Shown here: one piece after another, positions 34,859 to 42,908 of the stretch
Numbering within the stretch: the stretch's first letter is position 1
How the letters are laid out: every line of letters starts with the position of its first letter
Source of the DNA: Flavobacteriales bacterium
GTDB lineage: Bacteria > Bacteroidota > Bacteroidia > Flavobacteriales_F > PHOS-HE28
Direction of reading: 5' to 3'
Assembly: GCA_016710015.1 (NCBI GenBank)
Contig: JADJLR010000004.1
Coordinates: forward strand, 186,001 to 250,000
Length of the DNA stretch: 64,000 nucleotides
Notes under the pieces: generated by a model
Seen by the model: only the letters and a program-made list of their open reading frames with translations
Told to the model about the DNA's origin: nothing
The model's database searches: none
Translations under genes and position numbers: made by a program

Positions 34859-36394
34859 TCAAGGAAGTGTGCCGTCCAATTGGTACGGTGGTGGGATCCG
34901 CTCCCCATCGATCCGGATCTCGGCACCATCACGGAACTTCACCACGGTGATCGGGAATCCTTGTTCATTGTAATGGATGAAGTCCCCTTGTTCCAAGCCG
35001 ATGTTGTAGCGGCCTTCCAATTTGATCTGACCGTTGTAATAGTACCATTTGTGCTTCCCGTCGGGATCGCCATTCACGAATGATCCTGTGAAGCTCTTTC
35101 GACCATTGTCATAGATATGCACCCAAGGGCCATCCTTGAGTCCATCCTTGTACGCGCCTTCTTCTTGGTGATCGCCCACCTTGTAGAACCACTTCCCTTC
35201 TTTCAACCCGTCAATGTACTCACCTTGCACGATCACTCCACCTTCTTCATCGTACTCCACGGAAGCGCCATCCTCTTTGCCTTTCCGATACAATTCCTCG
35301 CGGTGTTTCATCCCTCCTTCATAGAACCATTCCCAAGTCCCTTGCGGTAGACCATTCTGGTATTTCCCCTTCTGCTCAATACGACCGTCGCGGTGGAAGA
35401 AGCTCCACTCCCCCTCTTTCCGACCAGCTTTATATGAACCTTCCGCACGCTTCTCTCCGGTCAGATAGAACTCCGTCCACGGGCCTTCCAAGGCTCCCAC
35501 ATCATTCACCGCACCTTGGCTGATGAGTTGATCGGCCACATAGATACTCGCTCGCACGGACTCACCCTTTGTGTCGTACTCGCGGAACAAACCCTCCTTC
35601 GTACCGGTCCTGGAATAACTCCCCATGCTGGCCACCTTCCCATTCGGATGGTAGTTCTTCTTGATATCCAGCATTTGGGTCTGTTGAGCCAGTTCATCCA
35701 CCCTTCCAGCATCGTACTTCACCAGATCCTTCAGACCTCCTTGTGCGTCGTATTCCTTGAATAATCCTTGGCGTTGATCATCCACATAGACCCCTTCCCA
35801 TTTCACTTTACCGTTGGTATGGAACTCCTTCCAAGGACCTTGTCGCAATCCCAACTCATCGAGCTGGTTGATATCCTCTCGTTTCCGCAATAATCCAGCA
35901 CCATATTGGAGTAAAGCCACGATCCGACCATCCGGCGCGAACTCCGTCCCCCTCCCTTCTTCCTTGCCACTCTGGAATGGTATCTCCTTGTGTAGCTCGC
36001 CATTGTGGTGGTAGTACTTAGCCACTCCTTCCCGAAGGTCATCCACGTACAACTCCTCACTCATGACCACGCCTACGGAATCATAGCGAAAAGATGGGCC
36101 ATTCTTCTTGTCATCCATGTACGTGATGGAACTGGCCAAACGCCCTTGAGGATCATAGAATTTCCACACCCCTTCCAAAAGTAGATCTCGTCGATCCCCT
36201 TCACTGCGCAGCACTCCATCCTCCGAGTAGGTGCGCCAATGGCCTTCTGGCTTGCCATTCACCAAACGGCCTTCACTAGCGACCCGTCCATTGAGGTGGA
36301 AATACCGATGCAAGGTATCGTTGTTCTCTTGCGCAACACATACACTGGCTGTACCGAACACCAGACCGAAACCGATCATCAACAGCCTCTTCAT
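34859..36394 (-). CDS. Secreted MORN/YwqK-type repeat protein
   Basis: 511-residue exported protein starting at the ATG at 36394, which has a good ribosome-binding site (AAAAAGGAATAC) and a signal peptide (MKRLLMIGFGLVFGTASVCVAQ). The remainder is about 20 imperfect repeats of roughly 22-24 residues of the MORN/YwqK form, such as KEGEWSFFHRDGRIEQKGKY and LKDGPWVHIYDNGRKSFTGS, which form a long beta-hairpin sheet. Databases often label this family antitoxin-like from YwqK, but with a signal peptide and no toxin gene nearby a surface or periplasmic scaffold is more likely. The 64 bases that separate it from the kinase gene hold no obvious terminator. Confidence 0.85.
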   Translation of the reverse strand: MKRLLMIGFGLVFGTASVCVAQENNDTLHRYFHLNGRVASEGRLVNGKPEGHWRTYSEDGVLRSEGDRRDLLLEGVWKFYDPQGRLASSITYMDDKKNGPSFRYDSVGVVMSEELYVDDLREGVAKYYHHNGELHKEIPFQSGKEEGRGTEFAPDGRIVALLQYGAGLLRKREDINQLDELGLRQGPWKEFHTNGKVKWEGVYVDDQRQGLFKEYDAQGGLKDLVKYDAGRVDELAQQTQMLDIKKNYHPNGKVASMGSYSRTGTKEGLFREYDTKGESVRASIYVADQLISQGAVNDVGALEGPWTEFYLTGEKRAEGSYKAGRKEGEWSFFHRDGRIEQKGKYQNGLPQGTWEWFYEGGMKHREELYRKGKEDGASVEYDEEGGVIVQGEYIDGLKEGKWFYKVGDHQEEGAYKDGLKDGPWVHIYDNGRKSFTGSFVNGDPDGKHKWYYYNGQIKLEGRYNIGLEQGDFIHYNEQGFPITVVKFRDGAEIRIDGERIPPPYQLDGTLP

Positions 36395-36766
36395 GTATTC
36401 CTTTTTACCTTTGAAATAGTTGATGATATAGTATGGGCTGTTGGATCTGTTGACGATCTGCTGAAGTCCGACTTGCACAGATCAGTTATCAAAATTAGAA
36501 CACATCGATCCAACAACGGGCTGTTCAGAGGAATGGATGTTTTCCTTGTGTTCAAGGGCATGGCTGGAAGGGTATGAACGATCGTTGATAGAGTGATCGT
36601 ATGCGATCGGTTGATAATTGGATGGTGCCAGGCGACCATTCGATCGTGCATGACCTGTGCAGATCGAATGATGATCCATTTTGCTGGGATCCGGGACTTT
36701 CTTAAGAGATCGGAGTTGTTCACATCCCGGAAGAACTTACTGCTCGTTGTACACAGCGAGGAACCG

Positions 36767-36791
36767 GATCCAACGATCGGATCGTTGGATC
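36767..36791. promoter_or_regulatory. 25-bp operator-like palindrome upstream of rpiB
   Basis: Twelve-base arms GATCCAACGATC and GATCGTTGGATC around a central G form a perfect inverted repeat. The TTG at 36785-36787, 25 bases before the -7 element, lies inside the right arm, so a bound protein would cover the promoter. Confidence 0.7.
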
Positions 36792-36812
36792 GACGTGCTG
36801 GAATGGGACGAG

Positions 36813-36820
36813 TATCTTTG
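36813..36820 (+). promoter_or_regulatory. -7 promoter element for rpiB
   Basis: TATCTTTG is an exact TAnnTTTG match 20 bases before the rpiB ATG. Confidence 0.75.
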
Positions 36821-36840
36821 AAACCCAGAAAAAGAACCAC

Positions 36841-37275
36841 ATGCACATCCTGATCGGCAGTGACCATGCAGGCTTCGACTTGAAGCATTCCTTGAAAGAC
36901 CACTTGAAGGCGAATGGACATTCGGTCACGGATAAAGGCACACACGTGAAGGACAGTGTGGATTACCCGGACTACGCACATGCGGTAGCACAGGGCGTAG
37001 CCATGGAGCCAGGTGCCCTTGGAGTGTTGATCTGTGGTTCGGGGAATGGGGTGAACATCACCGCGAACAAACACAGCGGTATCCGGTCCGCAATGGCTTG
37101 GGAACCAACATTGGCCACCTTGGCGCGTACGCACAATGATGCGAACGTTTTGGCGCTCCCCGCACGTTACATCACAGTGGAACAAGCCATATCCATTCTC
37201 GATGCTTTCCTTGCGGCAAGCTTTGAGGGTGGGCGGCATGCGCGACGTGTGGAGAAGATCGAAGCCAAGAACTGA
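36841..37275 (+). CDS. rpiB: Ribose 5-phosphate isomerase B
   Basis: Interconverts ribose 5-phosphate and ribulose 5-phosphate in the pentose phosphate pathway. The 144-residue protein has GSDHAG with D8/H9, the active-site C65 in LICGSGNGVNITANK and H98 in ARTHNDAN. The length is normal. It has its own promoter, overlapped by a palindrome that suggests repression. The M28 peptidase gene starts 9 bases after the stop and is probably cotranscribed. Confidence 0.96.
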   Translation: MHILIGSDHAGFDLKHSLKDHLKANGHSVTDKGTHVKDSVDYPDYAHAVAQGVAMEPGALGVLICGSGNGVNITANKHSGIRSAMAWEPTLATLARTHNDANVLALPARYITVEQAISILDAFLAASFEGGRHARRVEKIEAKN

Positions 37276-37284
37276 GCCTGTTCG

Positions 37285-38793
37285 ATGAGGCACTCGATCC
37301 TGTTGTTGACCTGCCTTTGTGCTGCCATGTCCTTATGCGCCCAAGTGGATAGCAGCGCTATACGCTTCGCGGCGACGATAACAGAGGCTGAACTGAGAAC
37401 ACACCTGACCGTGCTGGCGAGCGATGCATTCATGGGACGGGACACGGGCAAGGAAGGCCAGAAAATGGCTGCTGCCTATTTGAAAAAGGCTTTCATTGAT
37501 GCTGGCATCCCTCCTGTTCCTGCACCTTTTGATAGCGCGGTAACGGATGGGTATTTCCAGCAGTACGAATTGATCGAGGATCAGGTCGGGGGTATCGGGA
37601 TCGACCAAGCTGGACGGATCTTCGCATACAAGGAGGACCTCCTTTATTTCAATGAACAATTGCAGACTGACCTTGCCGTGCGGGAGGTGGTCTACCTAGG
37701 AAACGGGGAAAAGCTTCCGAAGGTCCCCTTGGGTGGACGCGTGATCGTGCTGGATGGAACCACAATGGGAGATACCCCTGCGTTGATGAGTAGGTTGAGC
37801 GAACGGATGCAGGACCTTCGGAAGGCGGATGCTGCGGTGGTGCTTGTCGGGGTTCCATCGGTTTCGGCCATGGCCAATGAGGTCCACCTGCCCGCGAGCC
37901 GTGTTCGTTTGGCTTCGGGGTCCGGAAAGGAAAGCACACCGCCAACTACGCAGATGATCGTGATCGATGGGGCATCCATGGATGAGTTGTTGGGTGCGAA
38001 CTCTTTGGCCAAATTGGCACGGAAGCGCGCCGGAAAAGTGGTTCCTGTGGACTTCACCATCACAGCTCGACCGAACACGCATCCCTTGGTCGCGGAGAAT
38101 GTGCTAGCATTCATCGAAGGATCCGACAAGAAGGATGAATTGGTGGTGATCACTGCACACTATGACCACATCGGTGTGGAGAATGGTGTGGTGTACAACG
38201 GAGCAGACGACGATGGCACGGGCACGGTGGTGATCATGGAGATCGCAGAAGCTTTTGCGAAAGCCAAGGCGGAGGGTCACGGACCACGGCGCAGCATCCT
38301 TGTGATGCCGGTTAGTGGGGAGGAAAAGGGACTGCTAGGTTCCCGGTATTACAGCGATCATCCGGTATTCCCATTGGAGAATACAGTTGCAGACCTGAAC
38401 ATCGATATGATCGGTCGGGTGGATACGGCGCATCGGAACAGCGCACCATACATCTACATCATCGGTAGCGACCGCCTCAGCAGGGAACTACATGCGATCA
38501 ATGGTCAAGCGAACATGCTTTACGCGGGCCTGGAGTTGGATGAGGCCTTCAATCGGGAGGATGACCCGAATCGGTTCTACTACCGCAGTGACCATTACAA
38601 CTTCGCGCGGAAGGGTGTGCCTAGCATCTTCTACTTCAGTGGGGTGCATGAGGATTACCACCAACCGGGCGATGATATCGAGAAGATCCAATTCGACCTT
38701 CTTCATCAGCGGGCCTTGTTGGTGTTCCACACAGCGTGGATCCTCGCCAATCGGGATCAACGTATCGTGGTGGACAAACCGCCAAAGCCTTGA
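37285..38793 (+). CDS. M28-family zinc metallopeptidase, secreted
   Basis: Exported aminopeptidase-like enzyme of 502 residues. It has a signal peptide (LLLTCLCAAMSLCAQ), an N-terminal M28/PA-insert region with the LGGRVIVLDGT strand near 150, and a two-zinc catalytic domain. Zinc ligands and catalytic residues appear as VITAHYDHIG (near 290), GADDDGTGTV, SGEEKGLLGS (Glu base and ligand), NIDMIGR and the late His of YRSDHYNF. It probably trims peptides outside the cytoplasm. Its TGA stop abuts the stop of the convergent TlpA-like gene at TGATCA. Confidence 0.93.
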   Translation: MRHSILLLTCLCAAMSLCAQVDSSAIRFAATITEAELRTHLTVLASDAFMGRDTGKEGQKMAAAYLKKAFIDAGIPPVPAPFDSAVTDGYFQQYELIEDQVGGIGIDQAGRIFAYKEDLLYFNEQLQTDLAVREVVYLGNGEKLPKVPLGGRVIVLDGTTMGDTPALMSRLSERMQDLRKADAAVVLVGVPSVSAMANEVHLPASRVRLASGSGKESTPPTTQMIVIDGASMDELLGANSLAKLARKRAGKVVPVDFTITARPNTHPLVAENVLAFIEGSDKKDELVVITAHYDHIGVENGVVYNGADDDGTGTVVIMEIAEAFAKAKAEGHGPRRSILVMPVSGEEKGLLGSRYYSDHPVFPLENTVADLNIDMIGRVDTAHRNSAPYIYIIGSDRLSRELHAINGQANMLYAGLELDEAFNREDDPNRFYYRSDHYNFARKGVPSIFYFSGVHEDYHQPGDDIEKIQFDLLHQRALLVFHTAWILANRDQRIVVDKPPKP

Positions 38794-40068
38794 TCACCGG
38801 ACCCTAGCGAGTTGCTTGGGCGCAACGGGTTCGGCTAGTAAGGTCTTGATGTACGCGTGGAGGTTACGCCGATAGTTTTCGTAGTGATCGCCCGTGCTGG
38901 GGCCATAGAATCCCGTCCGTATCCTGCGCACTGTACCGTTCCGATCAACGAAGATGCAGGTCGGGTAGCTCATCATATGATCCAGGAAGGGCAATTGTCT
39001 TTGCAGGTTCTCCTTTGTTGTAGGGCCAGCATGAACGATGGGGTATTCGACCCCTAGGTTGCGTTGGAATCGTTTCAATCCTTCGACCGCGCGATCCTTG
39101 TCAGCGTGTTTCTCGAACGCCACAGCGATCACGGCCAGCCCACTATCTGCGTAGGTCTTGTACACCTCGCCCAGTAAGACGGTCTCGTCCACGCAGTTCG
39201 GGCACCAACTCCCCATGATCTGGATCAGGCGCACTTTGCCCTGGTATTTCAGGTCGTGGGGCGAAACCGATCCGCCATCCAGGTCCGGAAAGTTGAAATC
39301 CACCATGTCCTGTCCTTCGCGCAAGAAGGTCAAGGAATCCGGGTTCCGCAAGGTGTATTCTGGGTTCCTGATGGCCAGCCAAGGCTCCTCCCAATGGGTT
39401 CCGCTCCAAAACGTACCGCGTAGGCTATCGCCAACGAGCGCAGCTTCGAATAGGAAGGCATGGGATCCGTCGAAACAAGATAATTTCATGGAATCGCCAT
39501 GCACACAACCATCGAGGTATCGGTAATCACCGGTTTCGGTCACGAAGGTGCCGGAGACCCTCCCTTCAGGGTGTTGCTCGAACAGACCAATGGCGTTGTA
39601 CGCATCGATCGTCCCTTTACTGAAGTGGGTTTCCCAAGTACCAGCAACAGGAGCATGCCCGTCGGACGGGCCTGGGAACCGGTGGTGCAGACCGGCATGG
39701 GCCACGAAGGGTATCTGGTAGTCCGGCCCCTTCAGGTAGTTTATCCATACACCCTCGATCGTACTGTCATTCCTTACCGATCCACGAAATTCAGAGTCGA
39801 ACAATGGCATTCGCAAGAACACACTGTCGTTGTGTAGGTTCACATCCGGCACAGTGATCCTTTCCGAAGCGTTATGGACCTCTGCGACCCACTGGCCGGG
39901 ATCATTCTGGAAGAGCTGGAGTTGGAATGGCAGGGCATGTCCGTGGAGGTCCAACTCCACGCGCCAAACACCCTCTCGAGGGAGATGGGTCGAACTCCCT
40001 CCTGTTCCACAACTCTGGAACAAGATCAGCGCAACGGGAAAAAGGAACGCGAAACGACAACGGAACAT
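38794..40068 (-). CDS. TlpA-like thiol-disulfide lipoprotein
   Basis: 424-residue predicted lipoprotein; the leader ends in LFQSC, with lipidation at about C20. Residues 30-260 are a beta-rich region of unknown function seen in Bacteroidota TlpA-family proteins. The C-terminal thioredoxin fold carries the redox motif WCPNC in GSWCPNCVDETVLL near 284-290 and the cis-Pro region MMSYPTCIFVDRNG. It likely reduces or oxidises envelope cysteines, which fits the Cys-rich surface proteins in this window, though that link is inference. A TATCTTCG element ends 7 bases before its ATG. Confidence 0.92.
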   Translation of the reverse strand: MFRCRFAFLFPVALILFQSCGTGGSSTHLPREGVWRVELDLHGHALPFQLQLFQNDPGQWVAEVHNASERITVPDVNLHNDSVFLRMPLFDSEFRGSVRNDSTIEGVWINYLKGPDYQIPFVAHAGLHHRFPGPSDGHAPVAGTWETHFSKGTIDAYNAIGLFEQHPEGRVSGTFVTETGDYRYLDGCVHGDSMKLSCFDGSHAFLFEAALVGDSLRGTFWSGTHWEEPWLAIRNPEYTLRNPDSLTFLREGQDMVDFNFPDLDGGSVSPHDLKYQGKVRLIQIMGSWCPNCVDETVLLGEVYKTYADSGLAVIAVAFEKHADKDRAVEGLKRFQRNLGVEYPIVHAGPTTKENLQRQLPFLDHMMSYPTCIFVDRNGTVRRIRTGFYGPSTGDHYENYRRNLHAYIKTLLAEPVAPKQLARVR

Positions 40069-40075
40069 GCGTCGG

Positions 40076-40083
40076 CGAAGATA
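40076..40083 (-). promoter_or_regulatory. -7 element close to the tlpA-like start codon
   Basis: On the minus strand TATCTTCG ends 7 bases before the ATG at 40068, implying a leader of only two or three bases. Confidence 0.55.
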
Positions 40084-40139
40084 CCCGGCCCATCCGTTGG
40101 GTTCCCCGTAAAACTACGAGGTCCTTTTACGCCTAGGGA

Positions 40140-41702
40140 CTAAAGATCGAATTTGATCCCTTGCGCCAAAGGAAGGGAGCTTCCGTAATTGATAGTGTTC
40201 GTTTGGCGACGCATGTACGTTTTCCAAGCGTCACTTCCGCTCTCGCGGCCACCACCGGTCTCCTTCTCCCCACCGAACGCTCCCCCGATCTCCGCACCAC
40301 TGGTGCCGATGTTCACATTGGCGATGCCGCAATCGCTGCCGGTCGCTCCCAAGAAGCGCTCGGCCTCGCGAAGGTCCAGGGTCATGATGGCACTACTGAG
40401 GCCTTGTTTGACCCCATTTTGGATCGCTATCGCTTCATCCACCGTACCCGCGTAGCGGAGCAGGTACAGGATAGGTGCAAAGGTTTCTTCTTGAACAATG
40501 GGCATGTTCGGCTTGGCCTCAACGATCGCGGGTTTCACGTAGCAACCGCTTTCATAACCGGCCCCACGCAAACGACCGCCCTCCACGAGCAAAGTGGCAC
40601 CTTGTTCCTTCGCGGATGCGAGTGCGTTCACGTACATGGTGACCGCTTGTTCATCGATCAATGGTCCCACGTGGTTCCTTTCATCGAGTGGATCCCCGAT
40701 CCGAAGCTGTCCATAAGCTTTCACGAGTTTATCGCGGAAGGAATCGTAGACCTTGTCGTGGATGATCAATCGGCGGGTGCTTGTGCAGCGTTGACCACAG
40801 GTGCCCACAGCGCCGAATACAGCACCGATCAGGGACATGTCGAGGTCTGCCTTGTCGCTGATGATGATGGCATTGTTTCCGCCGAGTTCCAATAGCGAGC
40901 GGCCAAGGCGTTGACCCACTGCGGTCGAAACGGCTTTGCCCATGCGGGTGCTGCCAGTCGCACTAACAAGCGAGATACGTGAGTCGTTACTGATCCATTC
41001 GCCCACCTCACGCCCACCATTCACCACGCATGAAACACCTTCAGGAACTCCATTTCGTTTGAACACTTCTTGTGTGATGTGCTGACAAGCAATGCTACAG
41101 AGTGGTGTCTTATCGCTGGGCTTCCAGATGCAGACATTTCCACAGACCCAAGCTAGCGCGGTATTCCAGTTCCAGACCGCAACAGGGAAATTGAAGGCCG
41201 TGATGATAGCGACGACCCCCATGGGATGCCACTGTTCATACATGCGATGTTCCGGCCGTTCACTGTGCATGGTCAAGCCGTGCAATTGACGGGAAAGGCC
41301 AACCGCGAAATCGCAGATATCGATCATTTCCTGGACCTCGCCCAATCCTTCTTGATAGCTCTTCCCCATTTCGTAGCTCACCAACTTACCGAGATCGGCC
41401 TTGTGCTTACGGAGCGCCTCTCCGAGTTGGCGGACAACCTCTCCGCGCTTCGGAGCGGGCCAGGTGCGCCACTCCTTGAATCCTTCATGAGCACGCTCAA
41501 TGGTGGCGTCATATTCGGCGCGGTCTGCACCGCGCACCTTGCCGATCTCAGCACCATCCACAGGACTATGGCTTATGAGTTGCTCACCGTTTCCTGCCGA
41601 CCATTTAGCACCAGTCGACACTCCACTGTTGGTCTCATGTACTCCGAGCTTCTGGAGAATGTCGGTGATCTGATTCGAGGTTCGGGTGGCTGTAGTACTC
41701 AT
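40140..41702 (-). CDS. Aldehyde dehydrogenase, ALDH7 (alpha-aminoadipic semialdehyde) type
   Basis: NAD(P)-dependent oxidation of an aldehyde to an acid; 520 residues. ITAFNFPVAVWNWN and LELGGNNAII (Glu near 272) are the NAD-site and catalytic-base motifs, and the nucleophilic Cys lies in GTCGQRCTSTRRL near 304. The C-terminus GGEKETGGGRESGSDAWKTY is characteristic of the ALDH7/antiquitin family, which acts on alpha-aminoadipic semialdehyde in lysine degradation. No other lysine-catabolism gene is nearby, so the pathway role is from family membership only. It has its own TACTTTTG promoter. Confidence 0.93.
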   Translation of the reverse strand: MSTTATRTSNQITDILQKLGVHETNSGVSTGAKWSAGNGEQLISHSPVDGAEIGKVRGADRAEYDATIERAHEGFKEWRTWPAPKRGEVVRQLGEALRKHKADLGKLVSYEMGKSYQEGLGEVQEMIDICDFAVGLSRQLHGLTMHSERPEHRMYEQWHPMGVVAIITAFNFPVAVWNWNTALAWVCGNVCIWKPSDKTPLCSIACQHITQEVFKRNGVPEGVSCVVNGGREVGEWISNDSRISLVSATGSTRMGKAVSTAVGQRLGRSLLELGGNNAIIISDKADLDMSLIGAVFGAVGTCGQRCTSTRRLIIHDKVYDSFRDKLVKAYGQLRIGDPLDERNHVGPLIDEQAVTMYVNALASAKEQGATLLVEGGRLRGAGYESGCYVKPAIVEAKPNMPIVQEETFAPILYLLRYAGTVDEAIAIQNGVKQGLSSAIMTLDLREAERFLGATGSDCGIANVNIGTSGAEIGGAFGGEKETGGGRESGSDAWKTYMRRQTNTINYGSSLPLAQGIKFDL

Positions 41703-41721
41703 GGGGCTTGGAATTGGGGTG

Positions 41722-41729
41722 CAAAAGTA
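41722..41729 (-). promoter_or_regulatory. -7 promoter element for the ALDH7 gene
   Basis: On the minus strand TACTTTTG (TAnnTTTG) lies 19 bases before the ATG. The remaining bases to 41948 show no gene. Confidence 0.65.
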
Positions 41730-41948
41730 ACTGGTTCGACAGGGTCTTTTCTAGAATGGAACTTTAGACGTGGATGGGCAGATCAGGTCTCTGGGGATCG
41801 AATCCAAGTAGAATTCAGCTAAAGACGTTGAAAATCAGACTGTTACACTTAGGCCCTCAATTGAGTGTGGAGCTACGAACTACACGCACTTGGGGCGGAA
41901 TACCTGAAAGGACCGTCAAGTGCGGCAGGGGTAAAATAAACAGGGCTC

Positions 41949-42896
41949 TCACGGTTTTGACTTTCTAACCACGTACATCGTACTTGATGTAGGCGCACGA
42001 GTGAAGGTCGCAATGATGTTGGACCAGGCACCAACCGCAAAGGCTCTGACCAAACCAATGAGTCGGTTCCCTCCCTTATAGCTCTCACTCAGCATTGCTA
42101 TATAAAAGGCATCCAGCCACATACGTCGAGTGGTGACGAGTTCGAAGCCGTGTTCTTTCAGAAGTCGGAATAGGTCTTGTTGTCGGAAATGCCAAAAGTG
42201 CCGCGGGACATCGTATGCCGCCCAAAACGGACCGTAGTGCTTGGCATCCCAGCTTTCTCTGTCTGGAACGGCGATCACGAAAATGCCCCTATCCGCCAAT
42301 CGTGCGAATACCTGTTTCAATGTGCTGCGGATCTCCGGAACGTGTTCTAGGACATGCCACATGGTGACAACTTGGAATTGCTCCAAGGCCGGCACGAGGT
42401 CGATTTGTGGAAATACAGGAATGGCGTGAGCGGCAATGGCGGATTCGCGTGCGGTCAGGTTTGGTTCCACGCCCGTGACCAAGTAACCTCGACTCATTTG
42501 GTGCGCTAAGAAATCTCCTGTACCACAACCGATGTCAAGTAGTTGACCGTGGGGGTGGTATTTGTGAATGGCCTTGTGCTTACGGCGAACCATCCACTGG
42601 CGCGACAACTGGTAGATCTTGTCCCGCCATGTCTTGTTGGAATTGGTGTGAGAGATATAGGTATCACTTTGGTAGAAAACACCGATGTGTTGTTGGTCTG
42701 GTCTGGGAGAGGTGAATGCGAATTGACACGCTCCACATTCGACGATCGAGAAGGACTTCCCGCTGATCGAGTGATCAGTGACGTTGGTAGTTCGACCGAG
42801 ACTTTCACATGAACAGACCGGGCATTGTTCAATGGTCTCCATTTCTGGATGTTCCACGTGGAACGATCGTTCATAATTCACTGTTTCGGATATCAT
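41949..42896 (-). CDS. SAM-dependent methyltransferase with N-terminal Cys4 motif
   Basis: Class I methyltransferase of 315 residues. The N-terminus has a zinc-ribbon-like CPVC...CGAC pair (about 25-58). The Rossmann domain has the SAM motif LLDIGCGTGDFLA near 118 and the post-motif TMWHVLEHV. A C-terminal hydrophobic region (about 265-300) may touch the membrane. Relatives methylate sugars or lipids in cell-envelope synthesis, but the substrate is not known. It starts 12 bases after the mnmG stop and is probably cotranscribed. Its codons for FHVEH contain a parS-like palindrome. Confidence 0.88.
   Translation of the reverse strand: MISETVNYERSFHVEHPEMETIEQCPVCSCESLGRTTNVTDHSISGKSFSIVECGACQFAFTSPRPDQQHIGVFYQSDTYISHTNSNKTWRDKIYQLSRQWMVRRKHKAIHKYHPHGQLLDIGCGTGDFLAHQMSRGYLVTGVEPNLTARESAIAAHAIPVFPQIDLVPALEQFQVVTMWHVLEHVPEIRSTLKQVFARLADRGIFVIAVPDRESWDAKHYGPFWAAYDVPRHFWHFRQQDLFRLLKEHGFELVTTRRMWLDAFYIAMLSESYKGGNRLIGLVRAFAVGAWSNIIATFTRAPTSSTMYVVRKSKP
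42851..42864. promoter_or_regulatory. parS-like palindrome 1
   Basis: GTTCCACGTGGAAC, a perfect 14-base palindrome and the core of the bacterial ParB-binding site TGTTNCACGTGNAACA, flanked here by T and G. It lies in the 5' codons of the methyltransferase gene. Confidence 0.8.
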
Positions 42897-42908
42897 TTGG
42901 TGTGGAAG

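Larger units (their letters stand above)
36395..36840. other. Divergent intergenic region, GATC-dense
   Basis: 446 bases without a gene between the MORN gene and rpiB. GATC occurs about 14 times in the last 330 bases, well above the already high frequency in the coding regions I looked at. It also holds the 25-bp dyad at 36767-36791 and the rpiB promoter. I see no small RNA gene with a clear terminator. Confidence 0.6.

Noticed and set aside
34859..36394. A toxin-antitoxin label for the YwqK-like repeats
   Set aside because: The protein has a signal peptide, about 20 repeats and no small toxin gene beside it.
41780..41815. GGGGATCGAATCC looked like the T-arm of a tRNA
   Set aside because: No acceptor stem, D-arm or anticodon arm can be formed around it.
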